A stretch of 64,000 bases of DNA from an uncultured Helicobacter sp. (GCA_944323645.1 CALUTE010000006.1:1-64000); one strand, 5' to 3'. Counted from the first letter of the stretch, positions 28,992 through 39,575 are shown. A program made the numbers and translations. The notes: generated from the letters alone by a model not told the origin.

Positions 28992-31598
28992 ATGGCTACA
29001 ATTTTTGGATCAAGTGGCTATATGGGAGAATATGGGCGCGCCTTTGCCTTACTCAATCTAACGTGGTTTGGATATTTTGGATATATTTATTTATTATTTT
29101 TCCTTTATCCAGCCTATGCCCTCTACAAAGACGCAAATCTTACGCTCAAACGGCTGAAAATTATTATTGCCACTGTATTGTTAAGCCTTGGGGTTTTGAT
29201 TGTGCAGTTTTTATTATGCAAACAAGGCAAACTTGGGGAGATTCTTGTCCAAAAGATTCTGCCTACTTTTGGCATATTTGGAGTTGGAATCATCATTATT
29301 CTATGTTTTATTAGTGGTTTATCGTTACTTGCACCAAGACAAATGCTGCGACTCTATGGGGTGCTTTTAGCAATGGGAATGCGCCTTGTGCGGTATTTAA
29401 CAAGCAATTGTAAAGAAGCATACTCTTATCTTAAACCCCTCTGCATACAGATAACAAAAAAATATAGTGCAATCATTCTTGCAAAGCTTGAGCGCTTTTT
29501 TGCAAGCCCTTCACTAAAAAACTTCGATAGAACCCCTATGCAAGAGCCACCGCCAAAACCAAACGAGCCAGATATTTATCCAGATTCTGCTATGCAAGAT
29601 TCTAATAAAAGCACACACGTTACACTGCTCACCGTGAGAGATCAAACACCTCCCGCACCAAGGCATTATGATGAGTTTGATACAAGCAATGCTCTTGCAA
29701 CACCCCACAATAGAGAAGTAGAGGAGCGTATCAAGCTAGAGAATGAAGAAAAATACAAAAAAATGGTGCGCATTGTTGATGAAGACGAAGAGGGCGAAGT
29801 GCTGAAAATCGATCCTCATAAGATTTTAAAGCGTGCTATTGCGCGCGAACAAGAACAAGAGATATTACAAGAGGAAGAGACAACGCAATACACAAAGATT
29901 GTTTCCGACGAAACACACCCAAGCAAACCTCTAAAAACGCAGGATATGTATGAATCTTCTGTGCAAAGCACTCATATTTTCGAATCCTCTGCATCTAAAG
30001 ATTTTGCACCAGATTCTAGCCCTGCACCCTTAGAAGCAATGGTTGAGCAACCCTCTCTAAGCATACCCAAAGATCCTAGACAAAACGATAAAACAGAATC
30101 CATACAATCTCCAAAAGCCAAACTTGAAATCACTAAAAATTTTGAAGCAAGTACTGCACTCTTAGACACACTTGATCGTGGTGAGCTTGAAACGCCAAGA
30201 GATTATAGCCTGCCATCTACTGCACTTTTACAAGCACCAAAAGATGATCCTATTACCTTTGAAGAAGGAGAAATTGACCAAAAAATCCAAAACCTCCTAA
30301 CAAAACTCAAAGTTTTTAAAATTGATGGGGATGTAGCAAGAATCTATTCCGGTCCTGTGGTAACAACTTTTGAATTCCGTCCCGCCCCAAATGTTAAAGT
30401 CAGCAGAATCCAAAGCCTAAGCGATGATTTGGCAATGGCATTAAGCGCACGCTCAATCCGCATTCAAGCCCCCATACCCGGAAAAGACGTCGTGGGAATA
30501 GAAGTACCAAACACGCAACGTGAGATGATTTATCTACGCGAGATTCTAGAAAGCGAGGTGTTTGTTGGCTCTTCTTCGCCGTTAGCTCTTGGGCTTGGCA
30601 AGGATATTGTTGGGAATCCATTTGTAACCGATCTCAAAAAACTGCCCCACTTGCTCATTGCAGGGACAACAGGCAGCGGGAAAAGCGTGGGACTTAATGC
30701 GATGATACTTTCTCTTTTATACCGTAATGCCCCAGAAAATCTACGACTTATTATGATTGATCCAAAAAAGGTTGAATTTAGCATGTATGAAGAGATTCCG
30801 CATTTACTCACACCTATCATTACAGACTCTCAAAAGGCAATCATAGCACTTAGTAATGTCGCACGTGAAATGGAACGCCGCTATGAAATTATGAAAGAGA
30901 TTAAAACCAAAACTATTGATGGCTACAACATTAAAGCTCGCGCTGAAGGCAAGGAATTGCTACCTTTTATTGTGATTATCATCGATGAGCTTGCAGATTT
31001 AATGATGACAGGAGGCAAAAATGCCGAAGCTTCCATAATCCGAATAGCCCAAATGGGTAGGGCTGCTGGACTACATCTTATCGTTGCCACACAGCGTCCA
31101 AGTGTTGATGTAGTAACTGGGCTTATTAAAACCAACTTGCCTGCAAAAATCGCATACAAAGTCGGATCGCGTATGGATTCTCGCGTTATTTTAGATTCTG
31201 AAGGAGCCCAGAATCTACTTGGGCAAGGCGATATGCTCTTCTCTGTGGGTGGGGGTGGAAGTGTCTTACGCTTGCATGCGCCTTGGGCAAGCGAAGAAGA
31301 GATAGAATCCATTGTTGAATTTATCCGATCGCAACGAGAAGTCGAGTATGATTCTAGCTTTTTAGCAGAATCTAACCAAGCACGATATATGGAGGAAAAC
31401 GATATGCCTCAAGAGGGTGGAGCTCTCATTGATGAAGCAAAAAAAATGATGCTTCTTGATGGCAAAACTTCTATTAGCAATTTACAACGCCGACTTGGCA
31501 TAGGCTACAACAAAGCTGCAAGTATCGTAGAAGAGCTTGAAGCGCAGGGATTTCTATCAGCGCCAAATGCTAAGGGTGTTCGCGAAATAATAGGATAA
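28992..31598 (+). CDS. ftsK: DNA translocase FtsK
   Basis: Septum-located DNA pump that clears and resolves chromosome termini at division. From ATG 28992 the protein has 868 residues: membrane helices within about the first 120 residues, a long acidic low-complexity linker (about 180-430), and the RecA-like motor. The motor has Walker A GTTGSGKSVGL near residue 557 and Walker B IVIIIDELADLMM. A winged-helix gamma domain at the end (about 805-868) reads DNA polarity. ATG 28992 lacks a ribosome site. The frame stays open upstream and encodes one more hydrophobic segment, and AAAAGGA at 28925-28931 precedes it, but no ATG, GTG or TTG lies there in frame. The true start may therefore be a rare codon such as ATC 28938. 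Confidence 0.93.
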   Translation: MATIFGSSGYMGEYGRAFALLNLTWFGYFGYIYLLFFLYPAYALYKDANLTLKRLKIIIATVLLSLGVLIVQFLLCKQGKLGEILVQKILPTFGIFGVGIIIILCFISGLSLLAPRQMLRLYGVLLAMGMRLVRYLTSNCKEAYSYLKPLCIQITKKYSAIILAKLERFFASPSLKNFDRTPMQEPPPKPNEPDIYPDSAMQDSNKSTHVTLLTVRDQTPPAPRHYDEFDTSNALATPHNREVEERIKLENEEKYKKMVRIVDEDEEGEVLKIDPHKILKRAIAREQEQEILQEEETTQYTKIVSDETHPSKPLKTQDMYESSVQSTHIFESSASKDFAPDSSPAPLEAMVEQPSLSIPKDPRQNDKTESIQSPKAKLEITKNFEASTALLDTLDRGELETPRDYSLPSTALLQAPKDDPITFEEGEIDQKIQNLLTKLKVFKIDGDVARIYSGPVVTTFEFRPAPNVKVSRIQSLSDDLAMALSARSIRIQAPIPGKDVVGIEVPNTQREMIYLREILESEVFVGSSSPLALGLGKDIVGNPFVTDLKKLPHLLIAGTTGSGKSVGLNAMILSLLYRNAPENLRLIMIDPKKVEFSMYEEIPHLLTPIITDSQKAIIALSNVAREMERRYEIMKEIKTKTIDGYNIKARAEGKELLPFIVIIIDELADLMMTGGKNAEASIIRIAQMGRAAGLHLIVATQRPSVDVVTGLIKTNLPAKIAYKVGSRMDSRVILDSEGAQNLLGQGDMLFSVGGGGSVLRLHAPWASEEEIESIVEFIRSQREVEYDSSFLAESNQARYMEENDMPQEGGALIDEAKKMMLLDGKTSISNLQRRLGIGYNKAASIVEELEAQGFLSAPNAKGVREIIG

Positions 31599-31604
31599 TA
31601 AGAA

Positions 31605-32939
31605 ATGTATGCAAAAATTTGTGTGATATTTTGGTTGGTGCTGGTGGCTCATTGTGGTTTATGTGCAGAATCTATCTTGGATACATATAATGTTGGCTTA
31701 CAAGTTTCAGTACAAACCGATGAGGATAAACAAATAAAAAATTGTAACAATGGGAACGCGCGATCTTGCTACATACTTGGTGCATTCTATGATAAACAAC
31801 AAGACTTTAAAAAATCTATGAAATTCTATGAAAAAGCCTGTAAAAATGACTATGCCGATGCCTGCGTGATACTTGGCATATTCTACGAAAATGGCAAAGG
31901 TATCAAGCAAGACTACAAAAAAGCCGAAAAACTCTACCAAAAAGCTTGTGCGAGTTTTGATAATGGTAATGTGTTGAGCCTGTATGGGTGCCACAATCTT
32001 GGAGTCTTATATAAAAAAGCACCGAGTGGAATCAAGCAAAATCTACAAGCAGCAAATACTCTATTTGCCAAAGCCTGCAAAACAAAAGATGAGCTACAAG
32101 TGCCAAGCAACTGCTCTTCTTGTAAGGCAACGATTGATACAATGCGCACGTTTGGCTGTATGGACTTAGCGTATGCGTATCTCAATGGGATCGGAATCCA
32201 ACAAGACACGCAAAAAGCACTAGAGTTGTGGCAGATAGCCTGTGATAACAAAGATTTTAAAGCCTGCTTTAATATCGCAGCGACATACTACAATGGTGAA
32301 AAAACACAAAACAACCTCAAGCAAGCCGAAAAAATATGGCTTGAAACGTGCGAAAAAGGCGCAGCAGATAGTTGTCTTGGTGTTGCGCTTTTATACACAC
32401 AAAATGGCACTGTACCTACAAAAAAGGCAATGCCCTTTCTTGAAAAAGCTTGCAATTTAGGCAATGCAAATGGGTGTTATAACCTTGGAGTCGTGTATCA
32501 CCAAGGAGAAATCACACCAAAGGATCTAAAAAAAGCAAGGGCTCTCTATGAGCTAGCTTGCAATGGTGGCGAGAGTTTTGGCTGCCACAATCTTGCAAAT
32601 ATCTTTGATGATGAAAACAACTACCAAGCAGCCAATGAACTTTTTTATAAAGCGTGTGATATGGGGGTCAATATGGCTTGCAGAAATCTTGGTAATTCGT
32701 ATCGAGACGGCAAGGGTGTGCAGCAGGATTCCAGGCAAGCAGCAGTATTTTTTCACAAGGGCTGCAAGCTTGATGATGTGTATGCAGATTCTGGTGCATG
32801 CGCAAATCTTGGGGGATTGTATATTGAGGGTGATGGAGTCGAACAAAGCACCAAAAAAGCTAAAGAATTTTTACAAAAAGCGTGCCAACTTGGAGAAGAG
32901 ATTGGCTGCAAAGCATATGATAAACTATCAAAACAATAA
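31605..32939 (+). CDS. Sel1-repeat cysteine-rich secreted protein (Hcp family)
   Basis: 444 residues with a signal peptide ending near GLCAES, then about ten Sel1-like repeats of 36-38 residues. Each repeat has a spaced cysteine pair and motifs such as ACVILGIFYENGKGIKQDYKKA, here read over positions 31861-31925. Helicobacter cysteine-rich proteins of this kind are secreted, disulfide-locked solenoids recognised by host immunity in H. pylori. It begins 6 bases after the ftsK stop on the same strand, so it may be cotranscribed with ftsK. Its exact role is unknown. A related but shorter protein lies at 22.7 kb. Confidence 0.87.
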   Translation: MYAKICVIFWLVLVAHCGLCAESILDTYNVGLQVSVQTDEDKQIKNCNNGNARSCYILGAFYDKQQDFKKSMKFYEKACKNDYADACVILGIFYENGKGIKQDYKKAEKLYQKACASFDNGNVLSLYGCHNLGVLYKKAPSGIKQNLQAANTLFAKACKTKDELQVPSNCSSCKATIDTMRTFGCMDLAYAYLNGIGIQQDTQKALELWQIACDNKDFKACFNIAATYYNGEKTQNNLKQAEKIWLETCEKGAADSCLGVALLYTQNGTVPTKKAMPFLEKACNLGNANGCYNLGVVYHQGEITPKDLKKARALYELACNGGESFGCHNLANIFDDENNYQAANELFYKACDMGVNMACRNLGNSYRDGKGVQQDSRQAAVFFHKGCKLDDVYADSGACANLGGLYIEGDGVEQSTKKAKEFLQKACQLGEEIGCKAYDKLSKQ

Positions 32940-33029
32940 AACAATAAATGCTTAACACATCAAAACTACAAACTTATATTTTGTGCTCAACCCCTCCTAA
33001 CGCCCTTCCCTAAAGCATTCTAATAGGAA

Positions 33030-34313
33030 TTATTTACCAAGATATACTTGTCTTGGGCGCGTGATTCTTGCGTGAGGATTCTTGGAGTGCTCAATGAGTT
33101 GCGCACACCAACCAGGCATTCTACCAAGCACAAAAATAGGTGTAAAAAGTCTTCTTGGAATCCTTAAAGCACTAAGAATGATACCACTATAAAAATCCAC
33201 ATTTGGATACAGATTGCGTGCCTTGAAATAGTCGTCTTTTAGGGCAACTTCTTCAAGTTTTTCTGCAATATCACTCAAGCGCTTATCCATTTTTATTCCC
33301 TTCTTATCAAGTTCATTTTTTAATTCTTTAATGGCTCTAGCACGTGGATCATAACTCTTATAAACACGATGTCCAAAGCCCATAAGTCTAAAAGGATCGT
33401 TCTTGTCTTTAGCGCGCGCAACAAACTTTTCCACATTTTTTATATCACCAATCTCATTAAGCTGGCTCAAAACCGCCTCATTTGCCCCACCATGCGCTGG
33501 TCCCCAAAGAGCATTAATCCCAGAAGCAATAGCCGCATAAGGATGAACACCAGTAGAAGCTACATTACGCACTGTTGTAGTAGAAGCATTTTGCCCATGG
33601 TCTGCGTGCAAACTAAGAATTTTATCTAATGCTTCCACCTCAAGAGGTGTAACTTCTTGCTCACCCTCTAAAGTGTGTTTAAAATGCCCATGTGGATACG
33701 CGCGTAGCATATAAAGAAAATTTTCCACATAGCTCTTGCTCACATCTGGCTCAATAAATGGTGCACCCACCGAATTACGATAACAAAATGCAATCATTGT
33801 AGGAATCTTAGCGATAATACGGCGTGCCATTGTCTGATAATCGTCCTCATCATCCATTTCCTTATGATCATAATACAATGTGGCAAGTACCGATACAAGC
33901 GCAGAAAGTGTTGCCATAGGATGTGCAGAATCTGGAAAAGTACTAAAAATGCCCTTGAGTCGTTCGTGCAAGAAACTTCTATGACGCAATTCTAAATCAA
34001 ACGCAAGCGATTCCTTATTGTCTTTGGGAAGTTCGCCACTAATAAGTAGTTTGCAAATATCAGTAAATTTATATTTGGCTACAAGATCTTGAATTGGAAT
34101 ACCTTTATAGAGCAGCTCACCATCTTTGCCATTAACATAGCTTATTGTGGATTCACAGCCTGCTGTACTTCCATAGCCGGGATCATACGAAAAAATCCCT
34201 GTTGTCTCAAAAAGCTTAGAAAAGTTAATTGCTTTAGGTCCTCTTGTACATTCTATCAGATCAAATTCCCAGCTTTCTTTGGTTTCATTGTTGGTAAGTG
34301 TGATAGTTCCCAT
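33030..34313 (-). CDS. gltA: Citrate synthase
   Basis: A 427-residue type II citrate synthase joining oxaloacetate and acetyl-CoA at the entry of the TCA cycle. The catalytic His lies in [15 protein letters not shown], the second in [11 protein letters not shown], and the Asp in DFYSGIIL, with [14 protein letters not shown] binding oxaloacetate. I chose ATG 34313, preceded by AAAGGAT, over 34328. It is a single gene with a spacer of about 245 bases upstream to the next ORF. Confidence 0.97.
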   Translation of the reverse strand: MGTITLTNNETKESWEFDLIECTRGPKAINFSKLFETTGIFSYDPGYGSTAGCESTISYVNGKDGELLYKGIPIQDLVAKYKFTDICKLLISGELPKDNKESLAFDLELRHRSFLHERLKGIFSTFPDSAHPMATLSALVSVLATLYYDHKEMDDEDDYQTMARRIIAKIPTMIAFCYRNSVGAPFIEPDVSKSYVENFLYMLRAYPHGHFKHTLEGEQEVTPLEVEALDKILSLHADHGQNASTTTVRNVASTGVHPYAAIASGINALWGPAHGGANEAVLSQLNEIGDIKNVEKFVARAKDKNDPFRLMGFGHRVYKSYDPRARAIKELKNELDKKGIKMDKRLSDIAEKLEEVALKDDYFKARNLYPNVDFYSGIILSALRIPRRLFTPIFVLGRMPGWCAQLIEHSKNPHARITRPRQVYLGK

Positions 34314-34558
34314 TTCATATCCTTTCATTGTGGGGTAATTGGGTATATTTTACATTTATTTTTTAGGATTTGTGTAAATTTTTTTTAACTTTTTTAGATT
34401 TGATATGTATTTTTGTTGAAGCATAGCGCAACACAACACCACTTACTTTTGACAAATGTAATACCCCAATGCGCATTTGACTTGTATGCACCTTATAGTA
34501 AATGTAGAAAAATGTAACTAGCTAAACAAAAACCATGCAAGATACACGCGAAAATCTA

Positions 34559-35278
34559 TCACTCAAGTATGATGGTTTGTGTTTGAATATCGTGGGGAAT
34601 CTTTTTTTTATCCCATTGTCGGTCCTGATAGGCTTGATTGGTAATTGTTGCTTCTCTGCCAGATTTTTGTGGGATACTTATTGGTTTTGATTGTTTTTCT
34701 ACCCTATTTGGATTCTGTTGATTTTGTTTAATTTTGCTTGATTTCGTATCGGGGTTGGTATTTGAGAGTTGTTTTTCATAATTTAATTGTTGCTTATCTA
34801 CTTGCTTTGTATCTGCTTGTTGTGTAGGATTCTCTATGACTACTTGTGTATTATCATTTGATGCACCAGTGATATTTGTATCTTTTGTTTGTTTTAGATC
34901 CCGTGCTCTTGGTGATGGATTTTGGTCATTAAGGACACTATCACCATACGAAGTGCTACCAAGCTTGCTACTTGGAGCTAAATCTTTTGAAACGGCAGAA
35001 GGGCTTAGGCTATATGTTTGAAATTCTTTTGGTTCTTTGTATAAAACACGACGGACAATACTACTATTTTTCAATACTATATAGCCAAGGATTTGATTAT
35101 TTTTATAGTCTATAATCTCTACCCTATCTTCACTTGTGTCTTGCTGCATAGAATCAATAGCGGTGGGCTGACTAGATTCTGCTACGCTGTATGTGCATAA
35201 ACTTAGACACCCAAGTAGAAAATATCCTATAGATATAAATAAGCTATATTTTCTTTGTTTTCGTATGAAGTTGTACAA
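34559..35278 (-). CDS. Secreted low-complexity protein of unknown function
   Basis: 239 residues: a basic N-terminus and hydrophobic signal segment (YSLFISIGYFLLGCLSL) with a possible cleavage near SVAES. A short folded-looking stretch follows (residues about 50-80, with VEIIDYKNNQILGYIVLK). The remainder is Gln/Asn/Lys/Ser-rich and likely disordered. It is divergent from ridA with only 76 bases between starts. No family recognised. The coding potential is supported by the signal peptide and the long open frame. Confidence 0.6.
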   Translation of the reverse strand: MYNFIRKQRKYSLFISIGYFLLGCLSLCTYSVAESSQPTAIDSMQQDTSEDRVEIIDYKNNQILGYIVLKNSSIVRRVLYKEPKEFQTYSLSPSAVSKDLAPSSKLGSTSYGDSVLNDQNPSPRARDLKQTKDTNITGASNDNTQVVIENPTQQADTKQVDKQQLNYEKQLSNTNPDTKSSKIKQNQQNPNRVEKQSKPISIPQKSGREATITNQAYQDRQWDKKKIPHDIQTQTIILE

Positions 35279-35354
35279 TTGTCTCTCCCTAAAGCCAAGT
35301 ATAAGCTATTATATACTAAAAAACCTAACCAAATAAACTTTACAAAAAGGATAT

Positions 35355-35747
35355 ATGATGCACACAATTGTGACTCCTACCCATACAAAAAATGCTCCAG
35401 AGGCTATTGGTCCCTATTCTCAAGCTATGAGTATAGCAAATCTTGTTTTTACTTCTGGTGCTATCGCCCTTAAACCAGATGGAAGCTTTGTGGAAGGTGA
35501 TATCAAGCTGCAGACACAACAAGCCCTTGAAAACCTTCAAGCCATTCTTGAAGCTAGTAACTCTGGAGTTGAGTGCGTGATTAAAACAACTTGTTTTTTG
35601 GCAAATATGGACGATTTTGGTGCCTTTAATGAGATTTATTCGAGCTTTTTTGGTACGCACAAACCAGCCCGAAGTACAATAGCTGTCAAAACACTTCCTA
35701 AAAATGCACTCGTAGAAATAGAAGCAATAGCAGTAAAAAAAATGTAA
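35355..35747 (+). CDS. ridA: Enamine/imine deaminase RidA
   Basis: A 130-residue YjgF/YER057c/UK114 protein that hydrolyses reactive 2-aminoacrylate-type enamines released by PLP enzymes. Visible are APEAIGPYSQA, FTSGAIAL, the active-site arginine in KPARSTIAV, and the final VEIEAIAV. It acts as a cytoplasmic trimer in the known family. AAAGGA precedes the double ATG. Confidence 0.93.
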   Translation: MMHTIVTPTHTKNAPEAIGPYSQAMSIANLVFTSGAIALKPDGSFVEGDIKLQTQQALENLQAILEASNSGVECVIKTTCFLANMDDFGAFNEIYSSFFGTHKPARSTIAVKTLPKNALVEIEAIAVKKM

Positions 35748-35817
35748 TAAAAGCAGTCAGAATCCGACTCGCCAAGCCAAAAGCTCATAGTTTAAGCAAA
35801 ACGCAAATAATTTATGC

Positions 35818-35926
35818 TATAATTACGACTTTGTACAGTCTAAAATGTTGCTAAAATCAGTGCAACAAGCCATACCGAAATTGTTATATCGGTGCAGGGT
35901 GGCAAATTTTATCAAAGGATACTCAA
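35818..35926 (+). promoter_or_regulatory. Promoter and structured leader of rplU-rpmA
   Basis: TATAAT at 35818-35823 after TATGC suggests a start near 35830 and a leader of about 97 bases. The leader contains three short inverted repeats: GACT with AGTC, GTTGC with GCAAC, and ACCGA with TCGGT. It ends with AAAGGA before the ATG. Ribosomal-protein leaders often serve autogenous control, which is inference here. Confidence 0.45.
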
Positions 35927-36241
35927 ATGTATGCAATTTTGAAGAATGGAGGCAAACAATACAAGGTGGAGCAAGGTAGCATTATTTTGCTCGATAAGTT
36001 AAACCTTGAGCCAAAGTCAAAAATAAGCTTCGAAGAAGTTTTGGCATTTCATAACGATAAGGAGCTTGTGGTAGGTACGCCATTTGTACCCGGAGCAAAA
36101 ATTCAAGCTGAAGTAATCAATGAAGGACGAGGAAAAAAGGTTGTAATCTTTAAAAAACGTAGAAGAAAAGATAGTAAAACTAAGCGTGGATTTCGTAGAG
36201 ACTTTACGCGCGTAAGAATTTTAGAAATTACAGCGAAATAA
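35927..36241 (+). CDS. rplU: 50S ribosomal protein L21
   Basis: A 104-residue large-subunit protein binding 23S rRNA near L20. The start [17 protein letters not shown] and the basic segment [20 protein letters not shown] are diagnostic. AAAGGA precedes the ATG. It is the first gene of rplU-rpmA, with a 9-base spacer to rpmA. Confidence 0.98.
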   Translation: MYAILKNGGKQYKVEQGSIILLDKLNLEPKSKISFEEVLAFHNDKELVVGTPFVPGAKIQAEVINEGRGKKVVIFKKRRRKDSKTKRGFRRDFTRVRILEITAK

Positions 36242-36250
36242 GGAGTAACA

Positions 36251-36511
36251 ATGGCACATAAAAAAGGACAGGGAAGCACACAAAATAACCGGGATTCTGC
36301 AGGGCGCCGTCTAGGTGTTAAAAAATTTGGATCACAATTTGTGCGTGCAGGTAATATTATCATACGACAACGAGGTACTAAGGTGCATACAGGAGAGAAT
36401 GTAGGCATTGGCAAGGATCATACAATTTACGCGCTTATTGATGGGATAGTACAATTCAGCCAAAAAAGCAAAAATCGTAAAAAGGTTTCTGTAATACCCC
36501 TTAAATCTTGA
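36251..36511 (+). CDS. rpmA: 50S ribosomal protein L27
   Basis: An 86-residue ribosomal protein whose N-terminus reaches the peptidyl-transferase centre. [20 protein letters not shown] and [19 protein letters not shown] are diagnostic. There is no N-terminal cleavage extension of the Firmicutes kind. AAGGAG precedes the ATG. Confidence 0.98.
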   Translation: MAHKKGQGSTQNNRDSAGRRLGVKKFGSQFVRAGNIIIRQRGTKVHTGENVGIGKDHTIYALIDGIVQFSQKSKNRKKVSVIPLKS

Positions 36512-36656
36512 ATGCTTGGATTCTGGATTACACTTTGATAGAATCAGCTATGAGCTGGGTGTGTGTTCTTATCGCTTTTTTGTATATATGAGGCATTTTT
36601 AGTTGTACTCATTCCGTGCTGTATTCTAACAATTTAAAATTTTTCTGAAAGGTTTT

Positions 36657-37178
36657 ATGATGATATACCGCCGCTTTGGTGTTACCTCGAAATTTTTTAT
36701 CATTGCAATATTTACTTGTGTATTTGCTATAGCTATGCATGCAGACGACAATTCTTATAAAAAAGTATTTGAAGAATATATGGAAGTTTCTAACTCCAAT
36801 GCTATACTCAATAGTTTCGAAAATGGAAAAACACTAGAGTTTATCGTTAATCAAACTGAACAGGATTTAAAGAAGCTAGATCGTACGCTTACGAAAGAAC
36901 AAAAAGATAATATTCTAAAAAGTGTGCGTGAGCTTCTTGCTAGTGTGGCAGACAAAATATCTGATCAGACTTTTAAAATCCACAAAAAATACTTCACGGA
37001 ACAAGATTTAAAGGACCTTATAGAATTCTATAAAAGTCCTCTAGGTAAAAAACTTGCTAAAAATAGCGTAGCTATTTATGAAGATAGCCTCTTTTTTACA
37101 CAAAATCTTATGCAACAGATTCTCCCTGAGTTACAGATGCAGGTTATGCAAATACTCACCAAAGATAGTCACAAGTAG
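36657..37178 (+). CDS. DUF2059 secreted protein
   Basis: 173 residues with a signal peptide (hydrophobic FFIIAIFTCVFAIAMHA, cleavage after HA) and a helical DUF2059 domain recognisable by FTEQDLKDLIEFYKSPLGKKL followed by a run of hydrophobic helix. It is likely periplasmic. It lies between rpmA and obgE in the same orientation, 24 bases before obgE. Function unknown in the family. TGAAAGG precedes the ATG. Confidence 0.8.
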   Translation: MMIYRRFGVTSKFFIIAIFTCVFAIAMHADDNSYKKVFEEYMEVSNSNAILNSFENGKTLEFIVNQTEQDLKKLDRTLTKEQKDNILKSVRELLASVADKISDQTFKIHKKYFTEQDLKDLIEFYKSPLGKKLAKNSVAIYEDSLFFTQNLMQQILPELQMQVMQILTKDSHK

Positions 37179-37202
37179 AGATCCAATAGAATCTAATTTT
37201 AT

Positions 37203-38279
37203 ATGTTTGTTGATAGTGTAGAAATTTTTGCAACTTCTGGAAATGGGGGAGCTGGTGCAGTAAGTTTTCGGCGCGAAAAATTTGTTATTCAAGGTGGTCC
37301 TGATGGCGGGGATGGTGGAAAGGGAGGAGATGTCATTGTTCAAGTTGATACCAATCTCAATACACTTGCAAGCTTTCGTGGTATCAAACACTATAAAGCC
37401 AAAAATGGTGAAGCTGGCAAATCTCGCCGATGTAGCGGCAAAAACGGTGAAAATATTGTGATTAAAGTTCCATTAGGAACGCAAATTTTCGATGTACAAA
37501 ACAAAAACCTACTTGCTGACTTAGATACCAACCAAAGTTCTATAGTGCTACTCACAGGAGGTAAAGGTGGGCTTGGTAACGCGCGATTCAAAAATTCTAT
37601 AAACCAAACTCCTACATATGCTCAAAAAGGTATTCCTGGGCAAACTCTTCAGATTCGATTAGAGCTAAAACTTTTAGCAGATGTAGGCTTGGTAGGTTAC
37701 CCAAATGTCGGTAAATCAAGCCTTATTTCTGCACTATCAAATGCTAAACCTGAAGTAGCAAATTATGAATTCACGACGCTAACACCACATTTGGGTGTTG
37801 TTGAAGTAGATGATTTGCATTCTTTTGTTATGGCGGATATTCCGGGTATTATTGAGGGTGCAAGCGAAGGTAAGGGGCTTGGTTTGGAGTTTTTAAAACA
37901 TATTGAAAGAACAAAATTCTTGCTCTTTGTATTGGATAGTACAAGAGATATGACTCCAAAATTACAATATGAACATTTAACAAAAGAGCTGTATTCTTTT
38001 GATGCGCAGCTTGCTCATCGTCCCTTTGGCATTGTGATAAGCAAGATAGATTCTGCAGAAAGCTCTATGGTGGAGGATTTTATCCAAGAGATATGTGCAT
38101 TCTTTGGTATAACGCAAAATATGCTATCGCCATATTCTATACAACCCCCCAATGAAACGCACCAGATTATTCCAAATTTTATTATTGGCGTATCCTCTGT
38201 AGCGCATATCAACACAGATATCCTAAAGTTTCGCCTCCACAATGCCCTCTCCTCTAAAACGAATAACTCTAGCGATTAG
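37203..38279 (+). CDS. obgE: Obg-family GTPase
   Basis: A 358-residue ribosome-associated GTPase. The glycine-rich Obg fold fills about residues 1-158 ([43 protein letters not shown]). The G domain follows with G1 [12 protein letters not shown]3 [16 protein letters not shown] and a G4-like VISKID. The C-terminus is short. The rplU-rpmA-obg linkage is common in bacteria; here a DUF2059 gene is interposed. Confidence 0.97.
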   Translation: MFVDSVEIFATSGNGGAGAVSFRREKFVIQGGPDGGDGGKGGDVIVQVDTNLNTLASFRGIKHYKAKNGEAGKSRRCSGKNGENIVIKVPLGTQIFDVQNKNLLADLDTNQSSIVLLTGGKGGLGNARFKNSINQTPTYAQKGIPGQTLQIRLELKLLADVGLVGYPNVGKSSLISALSNAKPEVANYEFTTLTPHLGVVEVDDLHSFVMADIPGIIEGASEGKGLGLEFLKHIERTKFLLFVLDSTRDMTPKLQYEHLTKELYSFDAQLAHRPFGIVISKIDSAESSMVEDFIQEICAFFGITQNMLSPYSIQPPNETHQIIPNFIIGVSSVAHINTDILKFRLHNALSSKTNNSSD

Positions 38280-38969
38280 ATTCTGCACTCCAACCAAAAT
38301 CCAGCCATTATGCATATTATATGGTCTCGATCGTTATGTAACAAACTTCATTATTCACTCACGCACAAAACGCAACCTGTTGCCTATATTTGTACAATAA
38401 ACTTTTGTTCTAATAGCAATCTTTATTATGTTTTGCAACTGTATTTATAAATGCATTGTATCTTTTGTGGTTTTTGGTGTTTTGTTTATCTAAAACACTT
38501 TAATTTCTGACTGCTAATGCTTGCAGGATTCATTAATCAGTCTATCTTATCAAACAATATGGTTTAAAAAGCTATACAATCATAAGCTTTTACCTAAATA
38601 TCACAAACATTTTTAACAAAAGACCACCTCTTGCCTATCTCATCTAGAGCAATCATTTTTCATCACAAAATACGCTTTCTCATACCTGCAAAGTTCCTTT
38701 AATATCTTTTATTTGCTTTACTAACTGCCTACTAAACAAATTAGCATAGTTTAGCAATTTTAAAAAGCTTTTTGCGCTGTATATCTATGATTATAGGCAC
38801 TGCATTCCTTAATTCCGCTGCAATATTGCTATTATCATTCCCTGCTTGGTTATTATTTATTGCGAGCAATCGTGTCTTTTATCTCATTAGATTAACACAA
38901 AATATGGTATTATAGGTATAATTCTCATTAGCGAAAACTTATTGTAAGACCAATTGCAAGGATTTAATA
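38280..38969. other. Gene-poor 690-base gap
   Basis: No convincing gene is seen. A 42-codon hydrophobic frame at 38787-38915 lacks a ribosome site. On the minus strand there are only short frames broken by stops. Composition is strongly AT-rich with few of the AGATTCT words seen elsewhere. A TATAAT-like box near 38917-38922 may drive the DedA gene. The stretch may be a decayed gene or may carry an untranslated RNA. Confidence 0.4.
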
Positions 38970-39575
38970 ATGGAACAACTTATTAGTGCGTTTAAAGATT
39001 CGTTTGATACTTGGGGTTATATTATTTTATTCTTTTATTGTATGGGAAGCGGATATGTTGGTATTTTTGCAGCAGGTATACTTGCTACATTTGGACATAT
39101 GGATATTGTATTAAGCATTCTTATCGCAACACTTGGTAATTTCACTGGCAGCTCTCTTTTTGTAGTGCTTCTACGTTATCAAAGAAAAGATTTTACAAAA
39201 TATCTCACTAAGCATCGTCGCAAAATCGCCCTTATGCACATTTGGTTAAAAAAATATGGCGCTATCTTGATTTTTATCAACAAATATATCTATGGTATCA
39301 AATTTCTTGTACCAATGGCAATTGGTGTAAGTCGCTATGATTTAAAACACTTTTTATTCTTAAACTTTTTAGCCTGTACAATTTGGGCAGCAAGTCTTGG
39401 ACTTATAGCCTTTTATGCTTCAAAAATAATCGTTACCTTATTTGATGCATATGGGCAACACTCCTACATCGTAGTTGTTTGTATATTTTTGGTTGTTATG
39501 CTTCTTTTTTGGTGGCTTAGCAAGATAGCAAAACCAAAAACACTTCCCCAAGATTCTGCCCAAACTAGCAGCTAG
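38970..39575 (+). CDS. DedA-family membrane protein
   Basis: 201 residues with several membrane helices and the VTT/DedA core, including the segment with FINKYIYGIKFLVPMAIGVS, which matches the conserved basic motif of the family. DedA proteins are linked to undecaprenyl-phosphate or phospholipid flipping and to membrane homeostasis; the substrate here is not known. AAGGATT precedes the ATG. The gene ends by overlapping the convergent CoA-binding gene by 11 bases. Confidence 0.83.
   Translation: MEQLISAFKDSFDTWGYIILFFYCMGSGYVGIFAAGILATFGHMDIVLSILIATLGNFTGSSLFVVLLRYQRKDFTKYLTKHRRKIALMHIWLKKYGAILIFINKYIYGIKFLVPMAIGVSRYDLKHFLFLNFLACTIWAASLGLIAFYASKIIVTLFDAYGQHSYIVVVCIFLVVMLLFWWLSKIAKPKTLPQDSAQTSS

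Noticed and set aside
28951..29078. ATG 28951 frame overlapping the ftsK start
   Set aside because: It is in a different frame from FtsK and ends after about 40 codons without family features.
38787..38915. A 42-codon hydrophobic frame upstream of the DedA gene, considered as a small membrane toxin
   Set aside because: No ribosome site, no paired antisense RNA signal visible, and no resemblance to known AapA-type peptides.
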